Source: Bemisia tabaci
Lineage: Eukaryota > Arthropoda > Insecta > Hemiptera > Aleyrodidae
Direction: 5' to 3'
Length of the DNA: 64,000 nt
Assembly (NCBI RefSeq): GCF_918797505.1
Contig: NC_092797.1
Coordinates: 15,265,372 to 15,329,371, forward strand
Of the stretch, positions 53,101 to 63,984 are shown piece by piece (within the stretch, counting starts at the first letter, position 1; each line of letters opens with the position of its first letter). The position numbers and the translations under genes were made by a program. A model generated the notes under the pieces. The model saw only the letters and a program-made list of their open reading frames with translations, was not told the DNA's origin and did not search any database.

Positions 53101-56100
53101 TATCGCCAATTTTTACCACGGGTGTGGTCTAAAATTGCTCATGAGGGATGGAAAGAAACGAAAATTCTTAAAAACCGCAAGAAACATCTTTTTCGCAAAA
53201 TTTTCCGACCAACTAAAAAATCTTTAATTTTAGACTCTCAGGATGCTGTAAAGAAAGAAAAATATATAGATGGCGAAGGTCGAATTTAAGCTTACTTTGA
53301 TCTTCACCATCCACATATCTTTTTCTCTTTACATGGCTTACGTTACTTAAAGACTCCCTAAGTTCTTAAGCTATGACGGTCTCAAACTTCTTCTCTCGCA
53401 CTTTCTCATCTTCTGTCTCCTCTTTCCTTCTCTCTTTTCCTCCTTTTTTTTGCTTTCGGGGGGAGGAGAGCTTGAGTCCCCCAAGCCCCCTCCCATCCCC
53501 CCTGGCTACGTGCCTGATAACGGTGTGAGATGAAAGTTGAACTTTTACCTGAAAGAGACCCTGGAGAATCCTGAGAAGGATCAAGAAGTAAACGCTGAGT
53601 CTTGCCAAAGGTGGCGTGATTAGAGTTAGGAGCGCCGAGACTGCAACGCCAATCCCGAAAAGACGGGCACCGCCAAACCGCCGACTCAGGTAACCCCCGA
53701 GGGCCTGCGTACAGATGTAACCGTAGAAAAAGGAGCTGAGGACCAGACCTCGCAGTTTAGAGTCCCAGTTGAATTCTTGCACCTGAGCAATAAACGAGAA
53801 AGTCACATCCTGCGAAATTTGGCGCTTTTCACTCTTGCACCGGGTCACAGTGCGGTCCTCTGTGGACAAAAATAAAAAATCCACAACTGGAATTCTGAAT
53901 ATATCTTTTTAGAGTTTGTCATCTTAAAGATATTTCTAACTCACAATGATGGTTCATTTTCAAATTTTTCGCCCAAAATCAGTGCAAATTTGGGTGGAAA
54001 TTGGGTCGAGAATCACTGGTCCGTTGGGAATACGCAGGGAAAAGACGACAACTTTAAATGAAGATTCCTCGCTCGAAACGCAAAATGCTGTGGGTGGTTG
54101 ACATTTTCTTAATCCTCACATATCCAAATTCATTTCCCACAAAAAGATTTTGCGACTTTTTGCGACTATCAGAGATATTTGAAGTTAAAGTTTGGGTGTT
54201 TCACGTTGCTTTTACATTGTTAATATAGGGCTAATTCGAGATTGCCTACCTCAAATTAACTTTTCTCGAAAAATACGCAAAAAATCTTGAGCTAGAATAT
54301 TATCTTATTCTTTGAGTGTTTTACTTTGATAGTGCCAAAGGGTTTTCCTATGTCGGTGCCACTGTCTTCATTATTTAAAGTTAAGTGTCTTTTACCTATT
54401 TTTGTGCCGCGCTGTGCGGCAGAATAAACGAGAAAGTCACATTATGCGAAATGTTGCGGTTTTAACGAGGAACAAAATTCTACCGGCCCCGCATTGTCGA
54501 CATGAATAGAATCTCCCCTGAAAAAAATTGAAGTTTCACAATCGGGTTGACAATTTGCTAGGTTTGCAAAGTCGCAAATTGTGAGACGGATGTTTTTCTA
54601 GCTTCACGTGAGAAATGCATTACCCTTTGGAAAATAAACTTAACGGATTGAAAATATTACAAACCAATGTAGAGATTGTGGTTCCATTTTCAAGCTTCAC
54701 GACTGAAAGTTGCTCTGAAGTCATAGCTACTATTGCAACACTCAGATTCACTCTGATAGCATATATGTTTGTAATTCCAAGGAAAGCTAGAAACGCCACT
54801 AGATATCGTCTACGCTTGAAAATATACCATTTTGTACTGTAAATAAAACGGAATTTAGTAATTAGTTTTCATACGGAGAGGGTATTTTATTTATACACGG
54901 AACAGTCTGGCGATGAAAAAAATAATGTATACTTATAACAGTATTAACTCGGGCTAATGGCAATATTCTGAATGGTATAATCATACAATTATTTGAAGAA
55001 TTGTGGTTTTATTATGTAAAATAAAATTAAAAGAGTGTTAATAATCAAGATTATACCTTGAAGACTTTTCTGTATTAAAAAGAAAGTTCTCAAAATGTGC
55101 AGTCATCGCGTCATTGGTAGCTCAAACTGCTTTTTTTGGAGTGATATTTGATCTGCAATGTATCCTTTTAAAGTACTGTATGCACTTTTTCTCCAATTCA
55201 GTTTTTTCATAAAATATTAATATGAGTATGAGAAACAAATCCCTCCTAAAGATAGGGAATAGACATTCATTTTGTATAAATATTTCGGAGGCCGATTCCT
55301 TAAGAAGAAGTATAAAGATAAATGGATTTGACGTAAGCCCCTGAGTTCCGTCTAAAATAAGTGTGAAGCTGAGCTCCTTCAAATGTTTTTATCTATGAAG
55401 AGGTGGGCTTAAATTTTTCCGAGTAAGTACTAATTCGTTGTTACATAACTGGCGTTTAAAAGAACGGAATAAACTTCCTCCAGTGTTTTTTTTTTTTTTT
55501 TTTTTTGCATGGCCCTTCATAAAATAATGTAAATCAATCTTAACGAAAATTCGTCTCTATTCGGGATGGAATATTCTCACGAGGTTTTCGAAAACTCAGC
55601 ATGATTCGAAAGTAGCTCATCTGCAGTTCAATTATTGATAACCTTGTCAGCTAATAAACGGTCCATTATTTTTCGATTTGCGCTATGTACGCCAGGACCC
55701 TCTGTACCCTCTGCTCGTGACCTTATGTTCGTTCTGACCTTCTGTAATGTATACTAGATGCTACGCCTGTATACCTTCATTTTGTGAAAAACGCATGTAT
55801 TGAATACCGCGTTCCTACCTTTAAAGTGCGTAGCCAGATACTCAGAGCTTGTATTAAAATGAGTTCGTTGAAAAACACCCTCTTTAGAAGCACAAAGAGT
55901 GAACTCAAGAGTGAGCTAAGTGAAATCCTGAAATTTCGTTTCTGAGGGTTATTCCCAGGAGAGGAAGAGAGCATAAACTGCTAACATGCAGGATTCTGCC
56001 TAATCATTCATACCAGTGTACCAAGTTTAGATATTTTTTTTCTGGGCTATAACAAAATCAGCAAAAAAACCTGTGAGAACAATCACTTCATTAGAAGCAC

Positions 56101-56336
56101 AGGGCACTCCCAGAAAAATGAGTCACAGAGCTGTCAAAGGATTCGGTACTCTCTAAATTCAAATATATTGAGCTCTGATGAAAAATTATGATAACACAAA
56201 ACAATGAATAAAGAGATCCACGAGCAGCTTTAGAGCAAGTACCAAAAAATGTCGTGCTTTTGTATTAATGTTGCTGATTCCAAACTTACCCAAGGGTCAG
56301 AGATTTCAGCAAGTCAGTCTCAGTATTGCACTCCAT
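47140..56336 (-). CDS. SLC17-family transporter (sialin/phosphate cotransporter-like), copy 2, 10 exons, complete
   Basis: Exons on the minus strand, in order: 56336-56290, 54836-54665, 53782-53549, 51786-51612, 51145-51012, 49936-49816, 49439-49309, 48911-48769, 47798-47678, 47301-47140. Exon lengths 47, 172, 234, 175, 134, 121, 131, 143 and 121 are identical to the first nine exons of the neighbouring copy; the last is 162 nt, for 479 codons in total. Seen: the first helix with [13 protein letters not shown] (Arg44), sequon Asn66 in the first lumenal loop, [30 protein letters not shown] (His159 kept), [23 protein letters not shown], and a charged C-terminal tail. Known of the family: proton- or sodium-coupled transport of organic anions or phosphate at plasma or vesicle membranes. 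Inferred: recent-to-moderate tandem duplication, with both copies still functional because frame and splice sites are intact. Gln151 stands in place of the common Glu. The start ATG at 56336 gives the correct phase (GG plus T) into exon 2. Confidence 0.93.
48290..48545. mobile_element. Family N element in intron 8 of the SLC17 copy at 47140-56336
   Basis: AACCGCGTTAAACAGAAAGG...CAGCTATTGCCAA at the left and TTGGCAATAGCTGATGTGGC...GTTAAACTCGG at the right. Confidence 0.7.
50176..50274. mobile_element. Family G hairpin element in intron 5 of the SLC17 copy at 47140-56336
   Basis: TGACATAAGGGCGTAACTAC at the left and GTAGTTACGCCTTTTTGTCA at the right. Confidence 0.65.
50456..50556. mobile_element. 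Second family G hairpin element in the same intron
   Basis: AGACAAAAGAGCGTAACTAC at the left and GTAGTTACGCTATTATGCCA at the right. It is about 180 bp from the copy at 50176 in the same intron. Confidence 0.65.
52097..53117. mobile_element. Inverted-repeat DNA element, family P, copy 2 (about 1.0 kb)
   Basis: It has the same terminal sequence (TGGTAAAAATTGGC), the same central palindrome (52596-52671) and the same flanking AT-rich body as the copy at 37469-38412, but reversed. It lies in intron 3 of the SLC17 copy at 47140-56336, so it is an independent insertion rather than part of the gene duplication. A block at 52200-52280 (GCGTTCTACCGAGCCGATTT) is shared with a repeat at 28003-28310. 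Confidence 0.75.
54415..54465. repeat. Duplicate of the exon 3 acceptor flank inside intron 2
   Basis: AATAAACGAGAAAGTCACAT followed by TATGCGAAAT repeats the sequence at 53789-53820, next to exon 3 of the gene at 47140-56336. No copy of the exon itself accompanies it. Confidence 0.5.
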
Positions 56337-56679
56337 GCTAGAAATCAAAGGGGGACTTTGGGGGTAGGTTAACCCTGAAACACCGCTGAATCGGATCACA
56401 ACACAAGGCGTGGATTGCGTGCTGAAAGTTAAAATCGACTCAGGTGAAAATTTTAGCCGTCCGTAATCCACTGAACTACGATTACAATGAATTATCTGTC
56501 CCCGAGTCGAGCTCGAGCACTTGCAGGCGGGAAATCCTCTTCCAAAACTTTCTCAAGTCTATCATCTGTGTATGTAATTCGATGTTACCCAAGAGAAGTG
56601 ACTTCATCCGAAATGCAATAATATATCTTAAGGGATAAAGTTTCAAAAACATGCATGAAACTGAATTAAGAGATCCGTG

Positions 56680-56795
56680 GCATGGCGCGCTTTGCAATGG
56701 GTGTTTGCAGCGAACACCTTAATAATCGATTCTTTACCATAGGTTTAAATGGCAGAACAATCGATACATCGCAATTCACGCCACACCACTGTAAG
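56680..56795. mobile_element. Family D element, internally deleted
   Basis: TGGCATGGCGCGCTTTGCAA runs straight into GGGTGTTTGCAGCGAACACC, skipping the left ATCGAT part. The right half (AATAATCGATTC, TCACGCCACACCACTG) is present. Confidence 0.6.
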
Positions 56796-59700
56796 AGTTG
56801 ACAAACGCGAAAGGCGAAACGTATACGAGTATCCACTGCTTCTGGCAACATTATGTTGGAAGTAACGTTCAAAACATTTTCCACTCAAATGTAACGTGTA
56901 CCGCGGCTTTTAATCCGAGCCTACTTAAAACATGAACAAGATTCTTTTATTGTGTTATTTTCCTGAGAGGGAGCGGTATTATGTAAATGGTTGTGTGAAG
57001 CATGAGGAACGTCGAAATTCCACCATTTTCACGGTACTTTATGAGCACGCAATCTATTGGCTGAAACTTCAAGCACTGGATTTGTTTCATCGATGTTCAT
57101 TTTCGGTGTTTTGTGTTGACTGTGCTATTAATTTTTTCATACCAACATTATTTATCTCGTTTTGGAAAGGTGCATCCGAGTACTAAGTTTTTTATTATTT
57201 TAAATTTTATTATACTTTGTTCAACTGAGGGAGGCTGTGATTTTTCCAGCCGAAACATTTTGGTTTCATTTGTTTTTTCACCCGGTGTATACTTGTTTAT
57301 CATATGTCTCATCACGGACTGCTGAGTATCCTAGGTTTCTCATGACGATCGCACATTCTTAGAAAAGTCATTAAGAAGCTCAGCTCAGACGCACAAAAAA
57401 ACGAACGATGAAGTCATTTGAATGAAGAATCGCCTTGATGGAAATGATAAATTTTAGGTATATTTAAAAAAAATAAAATAAAATAAGTTAATACAAATTC
57501 CTCTCGCCTTCCCTTCCCATCCCTCCGAAAGGGTAAGAGCCAGCAGAGTTTTTCCGATTGCATTATATTTCAAACTTAAAATTTTATCTTCGAACTTATC
57601 GTTTGAGTCATTATCAGCCGTGCGTTTTATATTAGCCCGTTTTTACACAAATTTACGACATTTCATGAACTTTTCATGGAACTTTGTAAAGTTGCAGTTA
57701 AGCCCCCTTGGTTCTCATCACATCAATTGGAAAAAATGTTGATGATGGCGAAATGTGTGGACGCCGAAAACTTCCAAGTCTCCCTGAAACATTGTTACAT
57801 TTCCGTGTTTTCCTTCATAGTTTTAGTGACACTCCGTAGATGCTTTTGAAATAGGGAACATGGCATCGCGCACTGGAAATTATAACATTTACCCGAGCTC
57901 TTATTAAATTGGTAAACTTGGGTGGATCGTAGACTTGAGAGGAGGCACCTGCGCCTATACTAATAAAGTTTTTTTCTTAGATTTTAATTATGATTTCAAA
58001 CAGTAAGGGAAGAACGTTCTCAGGACCTTGCGGAGGGGCGAAAGGACCATTATTCCACTCTCGTTGACCGGGTGGAGGGTTGCGGGCTCCAAAGTCGCTG
58101 CGGGGGTGACAATTAATAAAGCAACTCCTCTAATGTCGCTTTGAGTTCGCTGTTTGCTGCTGAATTCGTTTAGGACCGAAAATCAGCGCAATTGTCGCTG
58201 AGTCAATAGACCGAGGAAGGAGGAATATTCATTAGTGTGCAGAGGAGCTGATTTTGGCTCCAGCGCGAAGTCAAATTCAACTCTCATTAAGCGAGGCTCA
58301 CGGAGCTTGGTGTACGAGGGGCGCCGAAAACAACCCTTTCTCACCCCCCCGCTCTTTGAACTCACGTCTCTGGTAGTCCTCATTCACTGGAGCAACAGTT
58401 CGCCAGTGACTCATGAAGCCCAAGCGGCGCACAGTGGATCGAGTCAATCAGTGAAGTCGGTCATGAAATTTTTGGCTAAAACTGCAAATTTGGATGTTTC
58501 ATTCGTCATATTTTAAATTTTAAAGGGGGCTTATGGAAGGAAATTTTACCATGAAACCAGTGGAACAACTTTTAAAATCTCAACATTTTGTATAAACAGA
58601 GCTATCAGCTTTTAGAGATTTCAAATTTTGTCCGACCTCCCCCATTGACTCGATCCACTGTGCGGCGCGGCGTTCCACGCTGCTGCTGCGAAGACGACGA
58701 AAGTTGAGGCGCCTTCAATTTCGGTCGTAGGCAATATAGGCATCCAATGCGTACGAATAGTTGCACTTATTAAGTGTCCACTGTTCAGTTAAGAATCGAA
58801 CGACTTTAACTTAATTTGTCAATGAGAATTTTACTTTCGACAGAATTTTCGACAAATTACTTTTGTTAGATTTTGCGAAGGTTACGACGCCGCTATGCGC
58901 TGTGGTTATACTTATTTATTTCTTTTAAAAAATTAGCACAAAGGAAATTTAACCAATTTGATCGAATTAAGTTGACTTCAGTACACTCCGATTTTCAGGA
59001 GTGTAAAACTGGAATTGTAACTAATATATTTTCTATTTCCGTCTATTTTCTAAAAGAGTGCAAGTTATATTTTCTTCATGATTAACAGAGGCAATTGCAG
59101 CACCTACTTCAGTATCAGAACTTTTTCACTCTTTGACTTTAGTTACAGCAGGAATTTATTTAATAATTATCGAAGGACGCGGAATGCGTATTTATTGTTC
59201 ACCTTTGAGCCGGATCCAAATATTCTTAAAATGACCACCGATTTCTACACATTTCGTCATTTCCCGGACGAGGGAACATAACTCCATTCCAGGGTTGAAA
59301 AATTTACTAAAAAAATTCGATTGTTAACCAAAATGTACATGTTCAATTTTAGTCTAAAATTTGTCTGATTTTTGCACGAGACCAGATGAAAAAACGGAAA
59401 AATTGTCAGTTATACATGCCCAAGATTCTCCCAGTAAAAATGCAATTTGCGGGGGGAAATTTGGCAACATTGAAATGTAGTTATGGTTTTTCGTGCGGGA
59501 AACGACGATTTGACAGGGAAACTCAAAGTCTGTTCCAGATAACCTTTGAGCGGATCTAATGGCTCTTTTCCCGTCCGGAAAAGTTTGTGTCGGGAACGAG
59601 AAATGGGTTTCGTAATATCATTTGCAACGTTTAGCCGTAGAAATTGATTAAAAAGTCCGAGCACAAATTGTTAACATCAAAGCGAATCGCGTGCGTGATC

Positions 59701-61436
59701 TTGTGTGCTCTTCGAACCGAAAAACAAATATTAAAGGGAAATAATAAAGGAGCAATTTGAATATTTCAGATAGCGTGCTCAGCGGGCGGGCGGTGACGAA
59801 GTCCAACAGGTAGTTAGACTTCAGAGTAAGTTGTAATTCAGCTTTGCGCGCTTGTGCGCCATGCAATGAAAAGCGTTCCAATAGAACCTCGAACCGATCA
59901 ACTGCGGATGAATGAAACATCAATCCGATGCAACGTTGCAATGTTTCGCCGGTTTCCTTTCTCTTGTGTTTGCAAGGAGTCGAAACTTTTCACTTTTAAA
60001 TTCGTATCGTTAGAACTGACTAATGAAAGTTCAGAGGGCGGTTCCTTACCGTTAAAAATTCGTCAATTTCCAGACGGAAAATTGCAGCTGCATTTTAAAG
60101 TCTTAGAATTTCAATTTTCTCTCTATGCTTTCATCAGGAGACTAGTGCATTCCCAACGGAAAATTTCACCGAAGAAAAAAACGGGAAATATTTTATGTTC
60201 ACATTCCCGTAAAAATGAATTTTTGAGCCAATTTTGCAACCTGGAATGTAGATATGGTTCTTTGCATGGGGATCGATGAATGGTAATCAGTTTATGGAGG
60301 TTTTGGGATACGGTTTAATCGAGATATTAAAATTTCAAATGTCAAGGAATTAAATTTTCTTTTTAAAAAAATAATATAATAAAATCCACTTTTTTAAAAG
60401 TGCTTACGTCAATTCCACTTCGAAAAGTTTAATTATGAACCTCGATAGTATATCATTAATTAATAACGAATACCTCAAGATATAGGCCCTAGTCCGTGAC
60501 TTGTAACCGCGAACGGTGCTGTCGTGGCGTGGTGACTAAACGGACAAGGAAAATCAAAGTGCCTTCAATTTTTTTGTATGCAACACGCACATCCATTGAG
60601 TACGAATAGTTGTATCAAGGCGCCTTAACTAAAACGATGTTGACTAATTGTAAGGGTTTTAATTCATGAGATTTCTTGTATTTTTTAAATCTAGTTTTTA
60701 GGAAGGAGTGGCAGCTTAGTAAACGGAGTTTCTAAGGGGCTTTAATTATTTGTAGTGGCAGTCGTTTGACAAGTAATCTTTGCCTCTACTGAAAAATCAT
60801 CAAAGTGAACCAAAAGATTTCTCCACTATACCGTGGTAATTTCCGGACAAAGTAGTTTAACAACATGAACCTCTTATTGATTTTCTAAAAACTATTTAAT
60901 TCAAGGTATATCCTATTGTAGAGCCGAAAATATTCCCACTTCATACTAATGTGAGGAGAGAAAAATTATTAATACCTCGCGCATGGCTGGAAATCTACAA
61001 TATTCATCAGTAAAGTATCAACGATCAAAAAATATCTGTGACATGTGGAATTTATCAACTGTAAAATTTCTTCAAAGCAAAAAAAAAGTCTCTGAAAACG
61101 CGGGGAAAAAAGCGCTCATGGCTATCATTGTACGAAGGGAAGGAATAATAGCTTGCACTGACAGGTGCATTTTCAAGGTTACGAGGGTGGCGATGCGTGA
61201 AATGACGAGAGACAGCCACGTAAATTGTCCGGGAATAAATGCATATATTTAGACGGGCGCTAAGAATATCCTCATTGTGTAGTCAGTTCAGCCATATGGC
61301 TCAGATATGCACTTTCAACTCCCCTCCAACTTTTCCAAGTCGAACCCTTGTGGTTTCACGTGGCACCGGATGTCTGATGATGCAAATTTTTTTCTTTCTC
61401 AAAGGTAACTTTTGATTTCTTTTCTTGTGTTGGCAG
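56796..61436. other. About 4.6 kb non-coding, with two family T blocks and decayed repeats
   Basis: Inverted family T blocks lie at 58703-58775 (GCGCCTTCAATTT, CGTACGAATAGTTGCA) and 60547-60620 (GTGCCTTCAATTTTTTTGTA, GTACGAATAGTTGTA). Related diverged words (AAATTTGGCAACATTGAAAT near 59456; ATTTTGCAACCTGGAATGTA near 60230) suggest an old element near 59300-60290. No exon seen. Confidence 0.4.
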
Positions 61437-61561
61437 TCAGGAAGCTTTGATGATCGAAAGCGAACCAGGAAGCAGTCGATCGCCTAGCCGCGATAAATTT
61501 TGGGTTCCGCATAATCTTCAGCGCCAGGCCAGCGTAGAAAATTTCGACGAGTCTAGCGATG
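61437..61561 (+). CDS. Probable second coding exon of the membrane-protein gene starting at 27385
   Basis: The acceptor is TTGTGTTGGCAG|T and the donor is GATG|GTGAGTC. With the two bases carried from the exon at 27385-27560, the first codon becomes AGT (Ser), and the frame then runs open for 41 codons before ending in phase 1. The peptide is hydrophilic and serine-rich (EPGSSRSPSRDKFWVP, then LQRQASVENFDESSD), which suits a cytosolic linker with candidate phosphorylation sites following a membrane anchor. It is too short and low in landmarks for a family call. The pairing with the upstream exon rests on strand, phase and biochemical fit. It implies an intron of 33.9 kb that contains both SLC17 copies on the opposite strand. 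An additional exon in between cannot be excluded. Confidence 0.62.
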
Positions 61562-61989
61562 GTGAGTCAATATCATTTGAGTCTTGTAAATAGTACTTAT
61601 ATCAGCCGAGATTAGAATAGTGCTTTTGCTTTCAGAGAATGTGCTGAAGACATATTTTTTGTCCAAAGTCTGGTAAAGATGGTCATAATTTTAAGATTTT
61701 ATCATCATCAGCCCGCGGTGACAGTATTTCTTAGTAATCCTTTAATTTAGTCAATAAAAAATCCAGTAGCCGCGCTATGGGGGCAACGGATAAGAAATTT
61801 CATACATTTGGGGTATAACAAATCTTACAGCCGAGCTATGTTCCAAAATACTATTCTGCCGTGTCATGGAAGTGGTGAAATTCTCAGGTAGATACAAGGT
61901 GACTTTTTCTTAAAAACTCAGAGAATTGTGCTACGGAACCTTAAATTCATTTCTCTCAGCTAAAACAATGCATTTTTTCAAGTTCAAGA
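61562..61989. other. Start of the next intron of the plus-strand gene
   Basis: A fragment near 61820-61860 (TTACAGCCGAGCTATGTTCC, AAAATACTA) resembles the end of family P. Nothing else recognised. Confidence 0.4.
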
Positions 61990-62241
61990 CTGTCGTGATA
62001 CGGAAGAATGCCGTCTGACCGTTCAGATATCGCCAAATTCCCTTTGATAAAATACACATTTTTGAGGAAATTCGTGAAAATTTTACCCCCAATTTTTCAG
62101 AGAATTTCAATCACAATTAGATCTAAATTATCTGAAAAGTTCAAGAGAAAATAGTCATGACTCTCCTTGAAAATAAACATTTCGTCGGGGAAAATTTGCA
62201 ACTCTCGAGTGTTCATTCGGCGTTTTTCCTTAGCACGGGAG
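61990..62241. mobile_element. Family A element (252 bp)
   Basis: CTGTCGTGATACGGAAGAAT at the left; CATTCGGCGTTTTTCCTTAG...GGGAG at the right. Confidence 0.75.
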
Positions 62242-62258
62242 TAAAGTGCTGTAATATA

Positions 62259-62512
62259 CTGCCGTGCTAAGGAAGAGCGCCGTGTGTACATTCGAGAGTT
62301 GCCAAATTTCCTTCGATAAAATGTTTATTTTTGAGAAGAGTTATGAATATTTTTCCTTGAAATTTTCAGACGTTTTAGTTCTAATTACGAACAAAATTAA
62401 CTGAGAAATTGGTACACAAACAATCAAAACTTTTCCTGAAAATTAGTGATTTGCCGGGGGAAAATTTGGCAACGCCTGAAGGCTCATACGGCGTTCCTCC
62501 TTAGCTCGGCAG
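62259..62512. mobile_element. Family A element (254 bp) with TA target duplication
   Basis: TA|CTGCCGTGCTAAGGAAGAGC...CTCGGCAG|TA. This copy shows the TA duplication most clearly, as expected for mariner/pogo-type mobilisation. Confidence 0.85.
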
Positions 62513-62639
62513 TATACTAGGGCTCCTTATTTTTGCTTCCTATATTTGCTTTATGTCGGTGATAAAAAATCTTAATGGTCCTTGTGGGCGGCCGCGTCTG
62601 CGCTTCGAGCATGTGAAAAGACAAAGCTCCCTCATTTTT

Positions 62640-62676
62640 CTGATATTTTAGTTAGTTTTTTTCCGTAGCACGGCAG
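62640..62676. repeat. Family A right-end fragment
   Basis: TTTTTTTCCGTAGCACGGCAG followed by TA is the last ~20 bases of family A only. Confidence 0.5.
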
Positions 62677-62811
62677 TATTGTAATGTCAATTTTTTGCTA
62701 AGGTGTTCTTTTCCGGGAAAAAACCTGGTTCCCATTTGCCAAGCTCAATCCACTTCTTATACAGGGTGATCCCAAAGTCCCACGCCACTCAATCGGCATT
62801 ACTCCTGTGTA

Positions 62812-63345
62812 ACTTTTAAACAGATCGAGATAGAAAGAGCCGTATGCAAAAACGACATTTTTCGCCCCCCCACTAAAACTTATTCAAACTTCGGCTATCA
62901 GTTACTAATACTGGAGCGCTTCTTTCCCCAAATTTTCAGACCCCCAAGGTTTTGGTTTAAATCAAAAAATGTGAAATTTCAGTTTAATCTGTTTAAAAGA
63001 AATTGTTTTTCCTCAAAAACTGAAAAAAAGCACATAAGATAATTTAAAAATTTAATTTTGGGATTTGGACCTTTAGAATCTTAAAGTATGCAATTTAAGA
63101 CGATTTTTCGTCCAAACCGGGCCTTAATATCTTGTTTCGTTCGAAAGATATCGAGGTTCACAGGTTTTGACTTCCACCCCCTCTAGCGCCCCCCAAAAAT
63201 TTTTGGGGGTCTGAAAATTTGGGGAAAGAAGCGCTCCAGTATTAGTAACTGATAGCCGAAGTTTGAATAAGTTTTAGTGGGGGGGCGAAAAATGTCGTTT
63301 TTGCATACGGCTCTTTGAAATTTTGTGCGCACTCCTAGGTCAAAA
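62812..63345. mobile_element. Inverted-repeat element (about 534 bp, arms about 140 bp)
   Basis: GAGCCGTATGCAAAAACGAC...AAATTTTCAGACCCCCAA at the left and its complement at 63190-63325 on the right. The arms are nearly perfect; the central 230 bp is unpaired. Confidence 0.75.
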
Positions 63346-63429
63346 GATACATACTTCTTGAGACTCCCCCCCCCCCCAAAAAAAAAAAAAAAATTTTAAG
63401 GGAATCACCTTGCAAAGGGGAAAAACCTT

Positions 63430-63685
63430 AGGCGATGGTGAATCTGCAAAAATGCATACCTCGCTTTGCGGCGTTGCAGACTTCCGGTCATACTTGATTT
63501 TCTTCGTGGAAAACTACAGAACGTTACTTTTCTAAAATTTCAGTATTTTTTCTTCTCTTTAAAAAATAATATTCTGTGAAAACCTCAAACTATGTCTCAT
63601 TTCAAAAAATAAAATAGGAGTGGAGATTTCGAAACACCGCGCAATCAAGATACACATTTTTGCAGTTTCGCCGTCCAAGGTTCAT
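63430..63685. mobile_element. Family E element
   Basis: ATACCTCGCTTTGCGGCGTT, GCAGACTTCCGGTCATACTT core, and ACACCGCGCAATCAAGATAC at the right. Confidence 0.6.
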
Positions 63686-63694
63686 AGGGGCAGA

Positions 63695-63850
63695 GGCATT
63701 TTGCAAGTTGGCAAATTTGTTTCTCCTCCATTTAAATCCATGAAATATATCAATTTTATGAGAGGCAGGTTGCCTCACTAAGAATCGATAGTTTTACGCA
63801 CATTTAAATGGAGGGATATTAGTGTTGCCAACTTTCAAAATCGCCACTGC
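63695..63850. repeat. Family D-like hairpin, diverged
   Basis: AAGTTGGCAAATTTGTTTCT, TCCATTTAAATCCATG and the inverted ACATTTAAATGGAGG...GTTGCCAACTT. AAGAATCGATAG lies in the centre, as in family D. Confidence 0.45.
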
Positions 63851-63984
63851 ACTTACAACCTTTGCGGTTTTTGCCCCCTTTTTAAGGTGATTCCCTTAAA
63901 ATGTTGGCGGATCCCAAAAGTATGTTTCGTTTGACCTAGGCGCACGCACCAAGAATCGACAGATATCAGCCCCTGTTCCACGAT

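Noticed and set aside
59854..60279. 141-codon plus-strand ORF
   Set aside because: Its 3' part coincides with decayed repeat sequence, and no acceptor or donor with a matching phase or protein feature was seen.
27385..61561. Assigning the plus-strand gene to the synaptotagmin family
   Set aside because: The membrane-anchor layout fits, but no C2 domain or diagnostic motif lies in the window, so the name would be a guess.
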